A DNA stretch of 64,000 bases from Edaphochlamys debaryana (Eukaryota > Chlorophyta > Chlorophyceae > Chlamydomonadales), in assembly GCA_016858145.1 (NCBI GenBank), contig JAEHOE010000005.1, forward strand, positions 1,918,667 through 1,982,666. The letters run 5' to 3'. Below, in pieces: positions 35,006 to 45,201 of the stretch (within the stretch, counting starts at the first letter, position 1; each line of letters starts with the position of its first letter). The position numbers were made by a program, and so were the translations under genes. The notes beneath the pieces were generated by a model, which worked only from the letters and a program-made list of their open reading frames with translations, made no database searches and had not been told where the DNA came from.

Positions 35006-38000
35006 ATGGGGAAGCTCGGCGACATACTGTCGCACCCCAATGAGATCCTGCCACTGGTAAGTGATCGGCGCTGCGCGGCGCGCGCCACCCCTGCCGCGTC
35101 CCATCTCCCGCGCAAAACATCCTCGGCTCCCTCTTGCCGCAGCTCCGCATGTACCAAGCAGCGAAAAGGGCCACCAAGCTGCCTAAGGAACCCGACCTGG
35201 CCTTCTGCTACGGGATGCTCAACGACGTCTCGCGCAGGTGCGGTGCGGCATGGATGCCTGCTCCGACCCCGCGCCCTTGCCCTCTCCGCCAGCCGCACCC
35301 CTCACCCCTCTCCCCTCTCCCTTCTTTTCCCCTTCCCCCGTTCGCAACATCACATACAGCTTTGCCATCGTGATCCAGCAGCTGCCCAACCCGCTCCGCG
35401 ACGCCATCTGCGTCTTCTACCTGGTCCTCCGCGGCCTGGACACGGTGGAGGACGACATGGCGCTCGACGTGGCCTTCAAACTGGACGAGCTGAAGCGCTT
35501 CCACGAGCGCATCTACGACAAGTGCGTACTCTGTCGTACGGCTGCCGTGCGGGCGCCGCAGCACAGCACTAGCAGGGGCTCCGCGCACCCTCAGGCCTCC
35601 CAACCTCGGGATCGGGCTCGGGCTTGGCTCGGGCTCGGGCTCGGGCTCTCGCAGAGGCTCCATGGCATCCGGCGCAGCTCAGCCCCCCACATGAGTCATG
35701 CCACACGCCCCGCTTGCCTCCTCCCTCCTCCGCCGCCCCCGCCTCCCAGGGGCTTCACCATGGACTGCGGCTACAACCACTACAAGCGGCTGATGGCGCA
35801 GTTCGGGACCGTGGTCAACGTCTTCCTGGGGCTGGACCCGCAGCACCAGCAGGTGAGGGGGGAGGGGGAAAGGGGTAGGGAAGAGGGGGGTAGGTGAGGG
35901 GGTGAAGGGTGTGCAGAGGATGCGCGAGTGCAGCACCGCTGGGGGGAGCAAGCGGCAGGGGGGGAGGGGAGGGAAAGCGAGGGGTCAAGGGGGCGAGGGA
36001 GCTGGACGCCAACGCCGAAGGGCGGCAGCAGCAGCTCCGCCATGCGACGTGTGGGGGCAAGGGCGAGGGTGCTCGCCAGGCCATGATCGACTGAGGACTC
36101 TGGCGCCAGCTTCTGCCGGCAAGCAGTGGCACGGGAGGCGTGGGCCTGCCCTCCCAGCCGGCTGAGAAGGCAGGGGTGTGGTGCCAGCACCCAGCAGCAA
36201 GAGCGGCGTGGATTGGAGTCCACACGGGCCCAGAGCGCCCTGTGATGTGGGCCTGTCCCAGCCGCGCACGATCCGTCAACCGCCGTGTGCCGTCCCTCGG
36301 GGCTCTGGTACCGGCGCAGGGGGGGCTGCGCGGGGATGCAGCACGCAGAAGCGCCAGGGCACTGGACTTCCGTGCAGCGGGCTGGGGCTTGGGGGACGGA
36401 GGAAACGGCTGCCGCGCCGGATGGATGGCCGAACGGGCCGCTGCATGGCCCCGGCATGAGCTGGAGCGCAAGGCCCTGCCGCCCGGCTGCGGAAGCGGCG
36501 GCCCTCCCCGCGCGGCGCACTCCCAGACCGCTGGCTGCTGGGGGCTGGGCGCCGCGCCGGCTGCCCATCCTGCAGCGTGGGGGGCTGTTTGGCTCCCGAG
36601 TACAGCGCAACCCAGCAGTTGCTGCCCGGCATGGAAGTTTAGCCAGGAGCTGGCGTGCGAGCGGTGGCTGGCGATCACTCGGGGGCCTGCGCGCCCGGAT
36701 GCAGGGGACATTGTGGGTGCAGGCGCAGCTCCCTTGTCACCTGAGGGGCCATGCCGGGGCGTCTACCAGCACTGGGGGCTGCGCCGGCCCCTCCCCGCCG
36801 CGACTTCCTCCTCCCCATTCCACACCCATACGCCCCTGACTCAACACTGACCCGACCCATCTCGCTCCTCGTGTGTGCACGTGCAGGTGATTGCGGACAT
36901 CACGCGGCGCATGGGGTACGGCATGGCGGAGTTCATCGAGAAGGACGTGAGGCCGGGGGGGGGAGGAGAGGGGAAGGGCGTGAGGAGGCGTGGGTTGGGG
37001 GCAGCTGGGACGACGGCAGAGCGGGCCGGGCGGCGCGGTTGCTGCAGCTCAGGAGTGGGCGGCGACAGCCGGGATGGAGGGGCGGGGCGGGGTGGCAGCC
37101 GCCTGTCCTCGCTCCCCTGGAAGCGCTGAGCGGCGTGGTGGCAGCGGCGGCGGCTACAGCAGCTGGGAGCTCCGGCTCTGGGCGAGCTCCGGCTCTGGGC
37201 GAGAGGCCGTGACCGCACCCCTGCGCCCAGCTCCCACCAATCACCCCATCCCACCCCCTCCCGCCAGGTCATCTCTGTGGCCGACTACGACCAGTACTGT
37301 CACTACGTGGCGGGGCTGGTGGGCATTGGCCTGAGCCAGCTGTTCGGTGAGGGGGTGGGCCGGGAGGGGGGGAAGAGCCGGGGGGAGGAGGGCTCGTTGC
37401 GTGCTACCGCGGGGGGAGGATAGGGCCTGAGCCAGCTGTCTGGTGAGGAGGCTCTGGGTGGAATAAGTGTGAAGGGGAGGCGGCGGGCCTGGATTCTCGG
37501 GGCAGGAGCCGAGTGGCTGGCGCTGTGGGTGGCGGGCATGGCGTCCCTAACCAGCCAGCCCGCCAGACCTCCTGTCCCCCTCCCTCCTCCCCCTCCCCCT
37601 CCCCCTCCCTCCCCACCCCTCCCCCACCTCCCTCCACCCCCCAGCCACCAGCGGCCTGGAGTCCCCCGCCATGGCGGCCCAGGAGGGCCTAGCCAACCAC
37701 ATGGGGCTGTTCCTGCAGAAGACCAACATCATCAGGGACTACCTGGTGGGGGGGGGGAGGGGGGAGGGGAAGGGAGGGAGGGGGACGGAGAGAGGGAGGG
37801 GGAAGGGGAGGGGGAAGAAGAGACAAGAGGAGGATGCGGAAGAAGAGAGGGAAGGGAAGAAGAGAGGGAGGGGGAAGAAGAGAGGGAGGGGAAGAAGAGA
37901 AGGAGGGGGAAGGGGAGGGGGAAGAAGAGACGAGAGGAGGAGGGGGAAGAAGAGAGGAGGGGGGAAGACGACAGGGAGGGTGAAGGGGAAAGCGGGGCGG

Positions 38001-40125
38001 GTGCGATTGGGTGCAGGGCGGGTCGGGCAGTGAGGTGCGGCACGGACGTTGCATGTGCTCTGTTGCATCGCACCTGCGGCGCTGATGAGTCTTGGGACCC
38101 CAAGCACAAGCGGCTACGAAGGTGCCCCACCCCGCGCCCCCGCGGGGCGGCAGGCGCCCGAGGCTGCCGAGAAACTATCCCGCTGAGCCGCGTTCCGCAA
38201 CCACGCATCCTCACTCAACACACCTCCACATCGGAATTTAATGGCACCCGTTCTAGGACACCCAGATCCACACAAGCGCGGCCATCACGCCCGGCCCCAG
38301 CCCTTGTGGCACCCGCTCTATGGCAGACGCCTGCGGAAGCTCGGCCATCCATTAGACGCATGTTCACAACCCGATACACTCTCCTCACCCGCTCCCCCTC
38401 CCACAGGAGGACATCATGGAGGAGCCGGCGCCTCGCATGTTCTGGCCCAAGGACATCTGGGGGCGGTACGGACAGGTGCGTGGGGGCGGGTGAGGTAGAG
38501 GTGGATGAGGTGGATGAGGCGGTGAAGCGAGGCGGGCTGTGTGAGCTGGGAAGGGCGGGGGCGGGTGGGAGGTCCCCGCCTTCAACCCCGCCCCGGCCCC
38601 CCTTCGCCCCTCCCCCCCTCAGAAGCTGGATGACTTCAAGGACCCCGCCAACCGGAAGCAGGCCGTGCAGTGCCTCAACCACATGGTGGGGTGGGGGGAG
38701 GAGGGGGGAGGGGAGGGAGGGGGTGACGCATTGGGAACCGGAGCGAGAGAGGTGTGACGGCAGTGCCTCAACCACATGGTGGGGTGGAAGGAGGAGGGGG
38801 AAGGCGGCGGGATGTGTATGGGGGCGCGATACAGCCGCTGGCCTGGCCTCCCTCCCCGCTTTGCCATCCTTACACCCCACCCCTCCCTCGCCGGCCCAGA
38901 TCACGGATGCGCTGCGGCACGTGCCGTACTGCATGCAGTACATGGAGCAGCTCAAGCACCCCATGGTGTTCAGGTGCGGACCGGCCGTCGCGACTCGCGA
39001 CCGCTCATCCTCCAACTTGAGGCCAACCTCCCTGGGCCCCCCTGGCGGCCCCCTCGCCCCCCACCAACCCACACAGGTTCTGCGCCATCCCCCAGATCAT
39101 GGCCGCCGGCACCCTGGCGCTGTGCTACAACAACGGCAAGGTGTTCGAGGGTGAGCGGCTGAGGGGAGAGGATGTTGAGGAGGTCTTGAAAGTCGGCCGG
39201 GCCCGGCCGGCGGGGCGGGCGGGCCGGGTGCTGAGCGGGGGCCACAGTGCAGCGCGCCATGCCTTCCCCTCCCTGCCGCCCCTCCCTCCCAACGGCCTTG
39301 CCCCTTACTGCACCCCCATTCCACGCCCCCACCCCCACCCTCCCACCCCTCCTCCCCCGCCCAGGTGTGGTCAAAATGCGGCGCGGCGAGACGGCCCGCG
39401 TGTTTGAGACCTGCAACGACCTGGGCGACGTGTACACCTGGTTCATGGGCTACCTGGACCTCCTGAGGGTCAAGGTGGGGGCGCGCGCGGGCGGAAGGCT
39501 TGCATTGAGCGCAACGTAGACGCTCCCACCCTTCCCTCTCCCCACCCATCCTTACTCCCATACCGCACCACCACCACCCCTGCCCCCCAGGTGACCTCCC
39601 AGGTGGCGGACGACGACCCCACGCTCCCCCTCACCCGCGACGAGGTCTCGGTCTACAGCCAGCTGTGCTCCAAGTCGCTGCAGGAGGTGAGCCTGCGCAG
39701 CGCATGCAGAGGCCCGCTCCGGACCCGGACCGCCTGCCCGCATGCCACACGGCAGCCCTCGACGCATCCGGCCAAGCCCGCCTGCCCTGCGCCCTCCTAC
39801 TGCCCCCTCAGCACCCGGCCCCCACGATGTCAACTCACCCGAAGCCCCTCACCGCCCCCTGCCTTCCCCCACGCAGTACCGCAAGTCGCACCCCTCCCCC
39901 TCGGACTCGCTGCTGGTCACCGCCCGCGACTTCCTGGCGCTGGCGGTGTCGGGGGCCTACTTCTACCACGTGTGGGAGCTGGGCGGCTCCGGGCCCGAGG
40001 CGCTGCCCGAGCCGCTGCGGCCCTACGGCTGGGTGCTGCAGCAGCAGCAGGGGCTGCAGCGGGCCGTGGCGGCGGGGCTGCTGCTGCTGGTGCTGCTGGT
40101 GTTCGTGGCCAGCAGGCAGCGGTGA
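35006..40125 (+). CDS. SQS1: Squalene synthase
   Basis: Fourteen exons sum to 1386 bp (461 aa): 35006-35056, 35143-35237, 35360-35521, 35750-35852, 36887-36946, 37268-37346, 37645-37745, 38407-38475, 38623-38685, 38900-38973, 39077-39150, 39365-39474, 39591-39686 and 39877-40125. The enzyme condenses two farnesyl diphosphates to presqualene diphosphate and reduces this to squalene with NADPH, the first committed step of sterol synthesis, at the ER membrane. Both Asp-rich metal-binding motifs are present: [13 protein letters not shown] in exon 3, and [12 protein letters not shown] across exons 7 and 8. Other conserved segments are [30 protein letters not shown] and [19 protein letters not shown]. 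The C-terminus carries one hydrophobic anchor ([16 protein letters not shown]) followed by SRQR, as expected for an ER tail anchor. Length matches the family. The ATG context is AGCAAAATGG. Intron 4 is about 1 kb. Confidence 0.97.
37746..37991 (+). repeat. Polypurine tract in a squalene synthase intron
   Basis: About 245 bases directly after the donor of intron 7 are almost entirely G and A on the plus strand, with long G runs (GGGGGGGGGGAGGGGGGAGG near the start) and repeated GGGGAAGAAGAGA. A C/T-rich tract (about 37560-37643) precedes the same exon on its upstream side. Confidence 0.9.
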
Positions 40126-41333
40126 TATGGGGGGCAGGGGGGGGAAGGCGAGGAGGGAAGGGACGAGGGGGAAGGGGAGGGGAAGGGGCGGGAGGAGGGG
40201 CGGGACGCGGGAGGAGGGGATGGCGTGCGCTTGTCACGAGCGTTGGCGGCAGGTGTCGGGTGGGGGCGGATAGGGCAGGGCGAGGAGGTGAGGAGGGGCG
40301 TGTGGGCATCGATGGGGAAGGAGGGGGAGCGTGGCCAGCCCGTTGCTGGGTGACCGTGCTACGTATTACGGCTGGGATGTGGCTCGGAGCTTCGCGGAAA
40401 GGGCGACACAGCGGAAGGGGCGGAGTGGCTAGGCGGTGGTGCTGGGAGGGCCCAGCGGCGAACATGGGGGAAGGCCTTGAGGTGAGGAGATTTTGACGGA
40501 CGCCGCCGGAGGGCCCGAAGCGCATTGGAAAGGAGCGCCCTTGTGCACAGCACTTTCAGAAGGCGAGGTGGTGGGAGGGCAAGGTGGAGGTGGAAGTGCG
40601 GCGGGCAACGGTGGCAGCACGCTCGTGTGGAATTGCGGTCCTGCTGTGAAAGTCCAGGACCTCCCGCTGCAATGCTGCACCACGAGTCCGCGTGAGAGCT
40701 AGCGCAGGAAGGAGCCGGCCGGCGAGGCCCTCGGACATGGGGGAATTGACATGGGGAACTGAGAGGTGTAGGAGACTAATGTTTTTGGGCTGAGCCGCCG
40801 CCGTTAGGCTCTTCGGGCGGCGAATAAACTTGCGATTCACGCCCAGCGACGTCTCCGCTGCCAACGTGATCCGCATCCTCCTCCTGCTGAAGCTGCTGGG
40901 CTTCAGCCGGCCGGCCGCGCTGGAGCGGCCGCCGGCCGTGGACCCGGGCTGAGCGCCCAAAAGCAGCAGCGGCGGCGAAGGGAGAGATGTAGCGGGTGGC
41001 GTGTGGGCAGTAGCGGATTGGAGACGGACATCTACTCTTTCTATCTTCTGGAGGGTGCATGTGAATGTGCGCCCAACCCAACCGGCCAAGTCCGGCATTG
41101 CGGGGTTGCGAAGGCCCCTAACTTGTGGCGGCGTGGGTTTAGTCCGTGCGCTGTGGGGCGTAGTGCTTGATTGCGCGGCCCCAGTGCTGCCCGGCCTCGC
41201 GGGGTTTGGGGCTCAGCCCTTTTCCCTGTCCTGAGGAGGACAGACACCCTTGTTACCTCCCCCCGTGTAAGCGCAGGAAGGAGCCAGCCAGCCAGCCAGC
41301 GAGCTTGCGGGGCGCAGGCTTGGACATGGGTTC
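40126..41333. other. Intergenic region with a possible relict exon (40809-40952)
   Basis: No complete gene is supported. At 40809-40952 the plus strand reads as a short protein tail with alga-like codon use (NLRFTPSDVSAANVIRILLL then a stop at 40950-40952). It is preceded by CCGTTAG, which could serve as a splice acceptor. Its family is not recognised. A CAGGAAGGAGCC motif recurs at 40704 and 41275. Confidence 0.35.
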
Positions 41334-44300
41334 GTGCCATGGCGCCATGCTGTGTCTGGCGCCCTTCGCTGCAGGGGAGGGGTGTTGGTGTGGGTTTGCG
41401 CCAAGCTGGCGGGAAGCACCACGCTGCTGGCATCGGGGAACGTACCCCGAGGGGTGGAGAATGTTTGTTTGCGTCTTTCTGGCAGAGTTGTTGGCAAGCG
41501 GGACGGTCACTTGCTTCTTATGGGGTGCTACGCGTCACCGCTGGGGGCAACGGTTTACACATCTGTGACCCATAGGCCGGGTCAGGCCGAGGTGGCTAAA
41601 CGTCTAACGGGCCGCATCAAGGCTATGCTGCGTCATAGGCGGGCTGGGGATGAGGTTTTACTCATGGGGGATATGAATGCTCGAGTCGCAGAGTTGCAGG
41701 AGATCGCGGCTGGGGATGGAGTTGCCGCATTTGAAGCCGCGGCTGGGGTGGGAGACGGTGTGGTGGGCACGGCTGGCATTCCATGCAGGCGCAATGAGGA
41801 CCCCGAATCCAATGTGTTTGGTCGAGCACTCGTGGAGCTTTGCAAGGCGAAAGGACTGGTAGTACTGAACGGCAGGGTTGCGGGGGATAGGGAGGGAGCG
41901 TGCACGTTTCATCAAGCGTTTGGGGAGGCGTCTAGCGCCATTGATCTGTTTGTTGCTTCACCGGGCCTGTATCCGTGGGCCAGGGCCCTGCGGGTGCTAG
42001 GGCTGCAAGCGGCAACGGATGGAGAGAAGATGGGAAGCTGGATCAGTGACCACAGCCCGGTGGAGCTGGTCCTAGCGTCTGTACCCAGGGCACGCAATGG
42101 TCGTAAGGTGAAGTGGATACCTCGTAAGGCACGGGACTGGACGAGGCTGTTTGAGACGGAGGACTCTGGAGTGGAACGGGCGGTTAAGGACGCGGTGATC
42201 GGGCTGGGTAACGGCACCAGCAGTTCGCAAGCGGTGGAGGGTATTACCAAGGCGCTGCTGGGCGCTATGGAGCAGGTGATGGGGAGGCCGCGGGGTCGGA
42301 ACCGTCGCTGTAACGGTGACGGGGATGCTCCGTGGTGGACGACTGAGTGCGCCTCAACTAGGGACGCCATGCTGGCTCATAAAGCGGCCATGAGGAGAGG
42401 AGGGCTACTGGAGGATGCAGAAGCCTGCGCGGAGTTCAGGCGACTGCGCAACAGGTACCAGCGGACTAGGCGGGAAGCAACTGAGGCGTATAGGATACGG
42501 ACCTTTGAGGCGTTGCTGAAAGATTGTGTGGCAGACCCAAGGGCGCTCTGGCAGTTATTGAATGGCAAGCAACAGACCACATGCCCTATTCCGGTGGCGC
42601 GGCTCACTACATGGTTTGACGGGCTGTTGAATGGCCACGCTAATGGTTTCTCTGTGGACATGGTGAACCGGATTTTCTGCGCAATCAATGGCAAAGCTTG
42701 CGTAACGGGTGCAGAATGGGCACAAGCGGGTGGAGACCGAGATAAGCGGGTGGAGCTGGCGGCGGCAATGAACGGGCCGCTAGAGAGGGGTGAGGTGCTG
42801 GAGGCGCTAAAGAGGCTTGCGAACAACAAGTCAGGGGGGCTGGACCCGGTGCCTGCGGAGTGCTATAAGAACGCCACACGGAGCAGGGAGACAGAGCAGG
42901 GGCGGACTGTGACGGAGTGGGTGCTTGCACCACATCTTACAACGTTGTTTGAGCATATAAGGAGGACAGGGGACTATCCACCGCAATGGGAAGGCTCCTC
43001 TCTCACGGCCATCCACAAGAAAGGAGATGCGCACACGGAAGGCAACTATCGGGGTTTGGCAGTAGGGGGTGCCCTGGCCAAGTTGTATGCGTTTGTCATG
43101 GTAAGGAGGCTAGCAAGGTGGGCCAAAGTCTGTCAGGAACATGGCAAGCCGGCGCGTAACCCCCTGCAGGGAGGGTTCATTGAAGGGCGAAGCACAATCC
43201 ACTGTCTGTTTGTTTTGAGGCATCTGACGGATCGGCAACGGCCTGGTCCAGCTGGCACCACGGACCGCAAGCCGCTATTTGTGTTACTCATTGATTTCGA
43301 GAAAGCCTTCGACAGGGTACCTAGGGAGTTGCTTTGGCAAAGGTTGGAAGAGAGGGAGGTGCACGGGGAGATGCTTGCCGCACTTAAGGCTTGTTACAAT
43401 AGGGTGGAGCTGCGGGTTAAGGGGAATGGGGAGATGGGGCCGCCGTTTCTGTCAACACAGGGAGTCAAGCAAGGTGACCCGAGCAGCCCCGCATTGTATG
43501 GTTTTTACGGTGAATCGTATGCCGATTATGTGGAGGCGAAGGACAGAAGTAGCATGGTGCAGGCGTTTGGGGATGAGTGCCCTAAGGCAGATGGAAGACG
43601 GGTGCCGTTGAAGCTGTACGCGGATGATTTAGCGCTGTTTGCCCATGGCCAGAGGCGAGTGGATCACGTGCTGCGATGCTTGGATGAATGGTGTGCGGCG
43701 TTTGGGATGAGCGCTAATGTGGACAAGTGTGAATGCCTTTTCTTTCACCCCGACGGAACGGCTCGCGCAGCCCAGTACGAACGGGGGGAGGCGGGGTGCG
43801 TGAAGATGACGCGGCTGGAACAAGGGGTTGCGACTGAGAAGGCTGTGCCATGGAAGCGAAGGGCGCGGTATCTGGGGATCCACTTTGGACCCGACTCGCC
43901 TTTTGAGTCCTGTAGGGAGGAGTTGAACGATTGTGGGAGACGGGCTATGCATGCGCTTCTGAGTAAGCTGGAACGGCAAGGTTTGCTAACGCCCCATATT
44001 GCTACGGGTTGCTTTGACACCCAGGTGCGAGCCATCTTGTCTTACGGGGCGGAAGTGTGGGCGCCGGGGGTCTTGGTGAAGGTTTTAGAGGGGGGATATG
44101 GGCAACAACCGGAGGCGCAGGCAGGCAGGTCAGGCTACTTTGAGCTGGCCCTGAAGGACCCAGCGGTGCAGGTACAACGCACTTTCCTACGTCGGGTAGC
44201 AGGTATTACTCTGTCGCCTGACCGGGTTTTGTATAGGGAGATGGGACAGTGGCCCTTGCATGTATTCTGGGCACATCTGGTCTTGGGATTTTGGAACCGC

Positions 44301-44978
44301 TTGGTTAAGGCGCCGGAGGTTTACGTCTGTGTGTTCAGGGAGGAGATTCGACTGGCACTCAGGGGTAGGGCGGGGGGATGGGGGGCCCAAATGCTTCGTT
44401 TCTTGCGCCTGATGCGCTTTGACCCACTTGAAGGGGAGCCCAGCGCGCTAGGCATTGAAGAACGGGTTGAACGGATCACCCGATCCATGGTTCCCGCAGA
44501 CAGGATTCTTGAGCAACTGAGGCTGAGATTTGATGACGATTGGTGCAGCGACAGGTTACAGACACGCCCTGAGTTGTTTCAGACGGATGGCACTCCCCCA
44601 GGGGTGAAGATGTGCCGTTGGATGCATTGGATGGGGCCAGCTAAGCACAGGAAGTGTTATATCCCGCGTTGGCAGCATCGGCTGCTTATAAGGTTTCGCC
44701 TATGCACGTTTGCGTTGGAGGTGAATCGGCCAGGGGGACGGCCGAGGCATGAGCGGTGGTGCAGAGCCTGCGGAGACCACGGGGCAGTAGAAGATGAGCG
44801 GCATTTCTTGCTGGAGTGCCCTGCTTTAGCTGAAGCTAGACAAGGCTTGTGGGCCTTAGGAGTCACGCCAGGAAGCACTATGATGGAGGTTATGGCAGGA
44901 CCGGACCAGAGGGGTTTGGCGCGGGTAATTGCCGAGATGAGACACGCGCGCTTTTTGAGGCTAGCAGACTTAGCGTAA
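41334..44978 (+). CDS. LINE endonuclease/reverse transcriptase polyprotein
   Basis: A 1214-codon frame without interruption. The first codon is GTG, not ATG, so the true start lies upstream or was lost. An apurinic-type endonuclease occupies roughly residues 10-250, with CYASPLG, LLMGDMNAR (about residue 110) and SWISDHSPVEL (about residue 237). The usual N-terminal metal-binding Glu motif is absent, which indicates truncation. The reverse transcriptase covers about residues 550-830, with LTAIHKKGD, LLIDFEKAFDRVPRELLW, STQGVKQGDPSSP and the catalytic YADD (762-765). A Cys/His motif (CRACG..ERHFLLEC) follows at about residue 1143. These domains nick target DNA and copy the element RNA at the nick. 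The clade was not assigned. The long uninterrupted frame suggests a recent insertion. Confidence 0.9.
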   Translation: MPWRHAVSGALRCRGGVLVWVCAKLAGSTTLLASGNVPRGVENVCLRLSGRVVGKRDGHLLLMGCYASPLGATVYTSVTHRPGQAEVAKRLTGRIKAMLRHRRAGDEVLLMGDMNARVAELQEIAAGDGVAAFEAAAGVGDGVVGTAGIPCRRNEDPESNVFGRALVELCKAKGLVVLNGRVAGDREGACTFHQAFGEASSAIDLFVASPGLYPWARALRVLGLQAATDGEKMGSWISDHSPVELVLASVPRARNGRKVKWIPRKARDWTRLFETEDSGVERAVKDAVIGLGNGTSSSQAVEGITKALLGAMEQVMGRPRGRNRRCNGDGDAPWWTTECASTRDAMLAHKAAMRRGGLLEDAEACAEFRRLRNRYQRTRREATEAYRIRTFEALLKDCVADPRALWQLLNGKQQTTCPIPVARLTTWFDGLLNGHANGFSVDMVNRIFCAINGKACVTGAEWAQAGGDRDKRVELAAAMNGPLERGEVLEALKRLANNKSGGLDPVPAECYKNATRSRETEQGRTVTEWVLAPHLTTLFEHIRRTGDYPPQWEGSSLTAIHKKGDAHTEGNYRGLAVGGALAKLYAFVMVRRLARWAKVCQEHGKPARNPLQGGFIEGRSTIHCLFVLRHLTDRQRPGPAGTTDRKPLFVLLIDFEKAFDRVPRELLWQRLEEREVHGEMLAALKACYNRVELRVKGNGEMGPPFLSTQGVKQGDPSSPALYGFYGESYADYVEAKDRSSMVQAFGDECPKADGRRVPLKLYADDLALFAHGQRRVDHVLRCLDEWCAAFGMSANVDKCECLFFHPDGTARAAQYERGEAGCVKMTRLEQGVATEKAVPWKRRARYLGIHFGPDSPFESCREELNDCGRRAMHALLSKLERQGLLTPHIATGCFDTQVRAILSYGAEVWAPGVLVKVLEGGYGQQPEAQAGRSGYFELALKDPAVQVQRTFLRRVAGITLSPDRVLYREMGQWPLHVFWAHLVLGFWNRLVKAPEVYVCVFREEIRLALRGRAGGWGAQMLRFLRLMRFDPLEGEPSALGIEERVERITRSMVPADRILEQLRLRFDDDWCSDRLQTRPELFQTDGTPPGVKMCRWMHWMGPAKHRKCYIPRWQHRLLIRFRLCTFALEVNRPGGRPRHERWCRACGDHGAVEDERHFLLECPALAEARQGLWALGVTPGSTMMEVMAGPDQRGLARVIAEMRHARFLRLADLA

Positions 44979-45104
44979 ATGGTTGGACCAAGAACATTAT
45001 TGATGATAGCTGCAAATGATAGCTGCTGTTGCTGAGGTCTATGAAGCCTTTTGGCTCGTTTGGACCTCACAGCCATGAAGCTGTGTAACAATCATCATCA
45101 TCGC
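41334..45104 (+). mobile_element. LINE (non-LTR) retrotransposon 1, 5'-truncated
   Basis: The element has a single long coding frame (41334-44978) and a short 3' untranslated part ending with TGTAA at 45084-45088 and a run of ATC units (about 45091-45101). The tail of short repeats and the missing endonuclease N-terminus fit target-primed insertion with 5' truncation. The exact 5' limit, and any target duplication, could not be found by eye. The 3' limit given here is approximate. Confidence 0.85.
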
Positions 45105-45201
45105 TGCAGAAACTCCAGAAAGCGAGTGGACGCAGCCGTTGTACTAGTAGCTCCTTTATTTACCCGCGCACCACCCCGGAGCTCACAAACCATTTGTTGC
45201 C

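Noticed and set aside
41001..41234. Upstream open frames as the missing endonuclease N-terminus of LINE 1
   Set aside because: None contains the expected Glu motif or joins the 41334 frame. 5' truncation is simpler.
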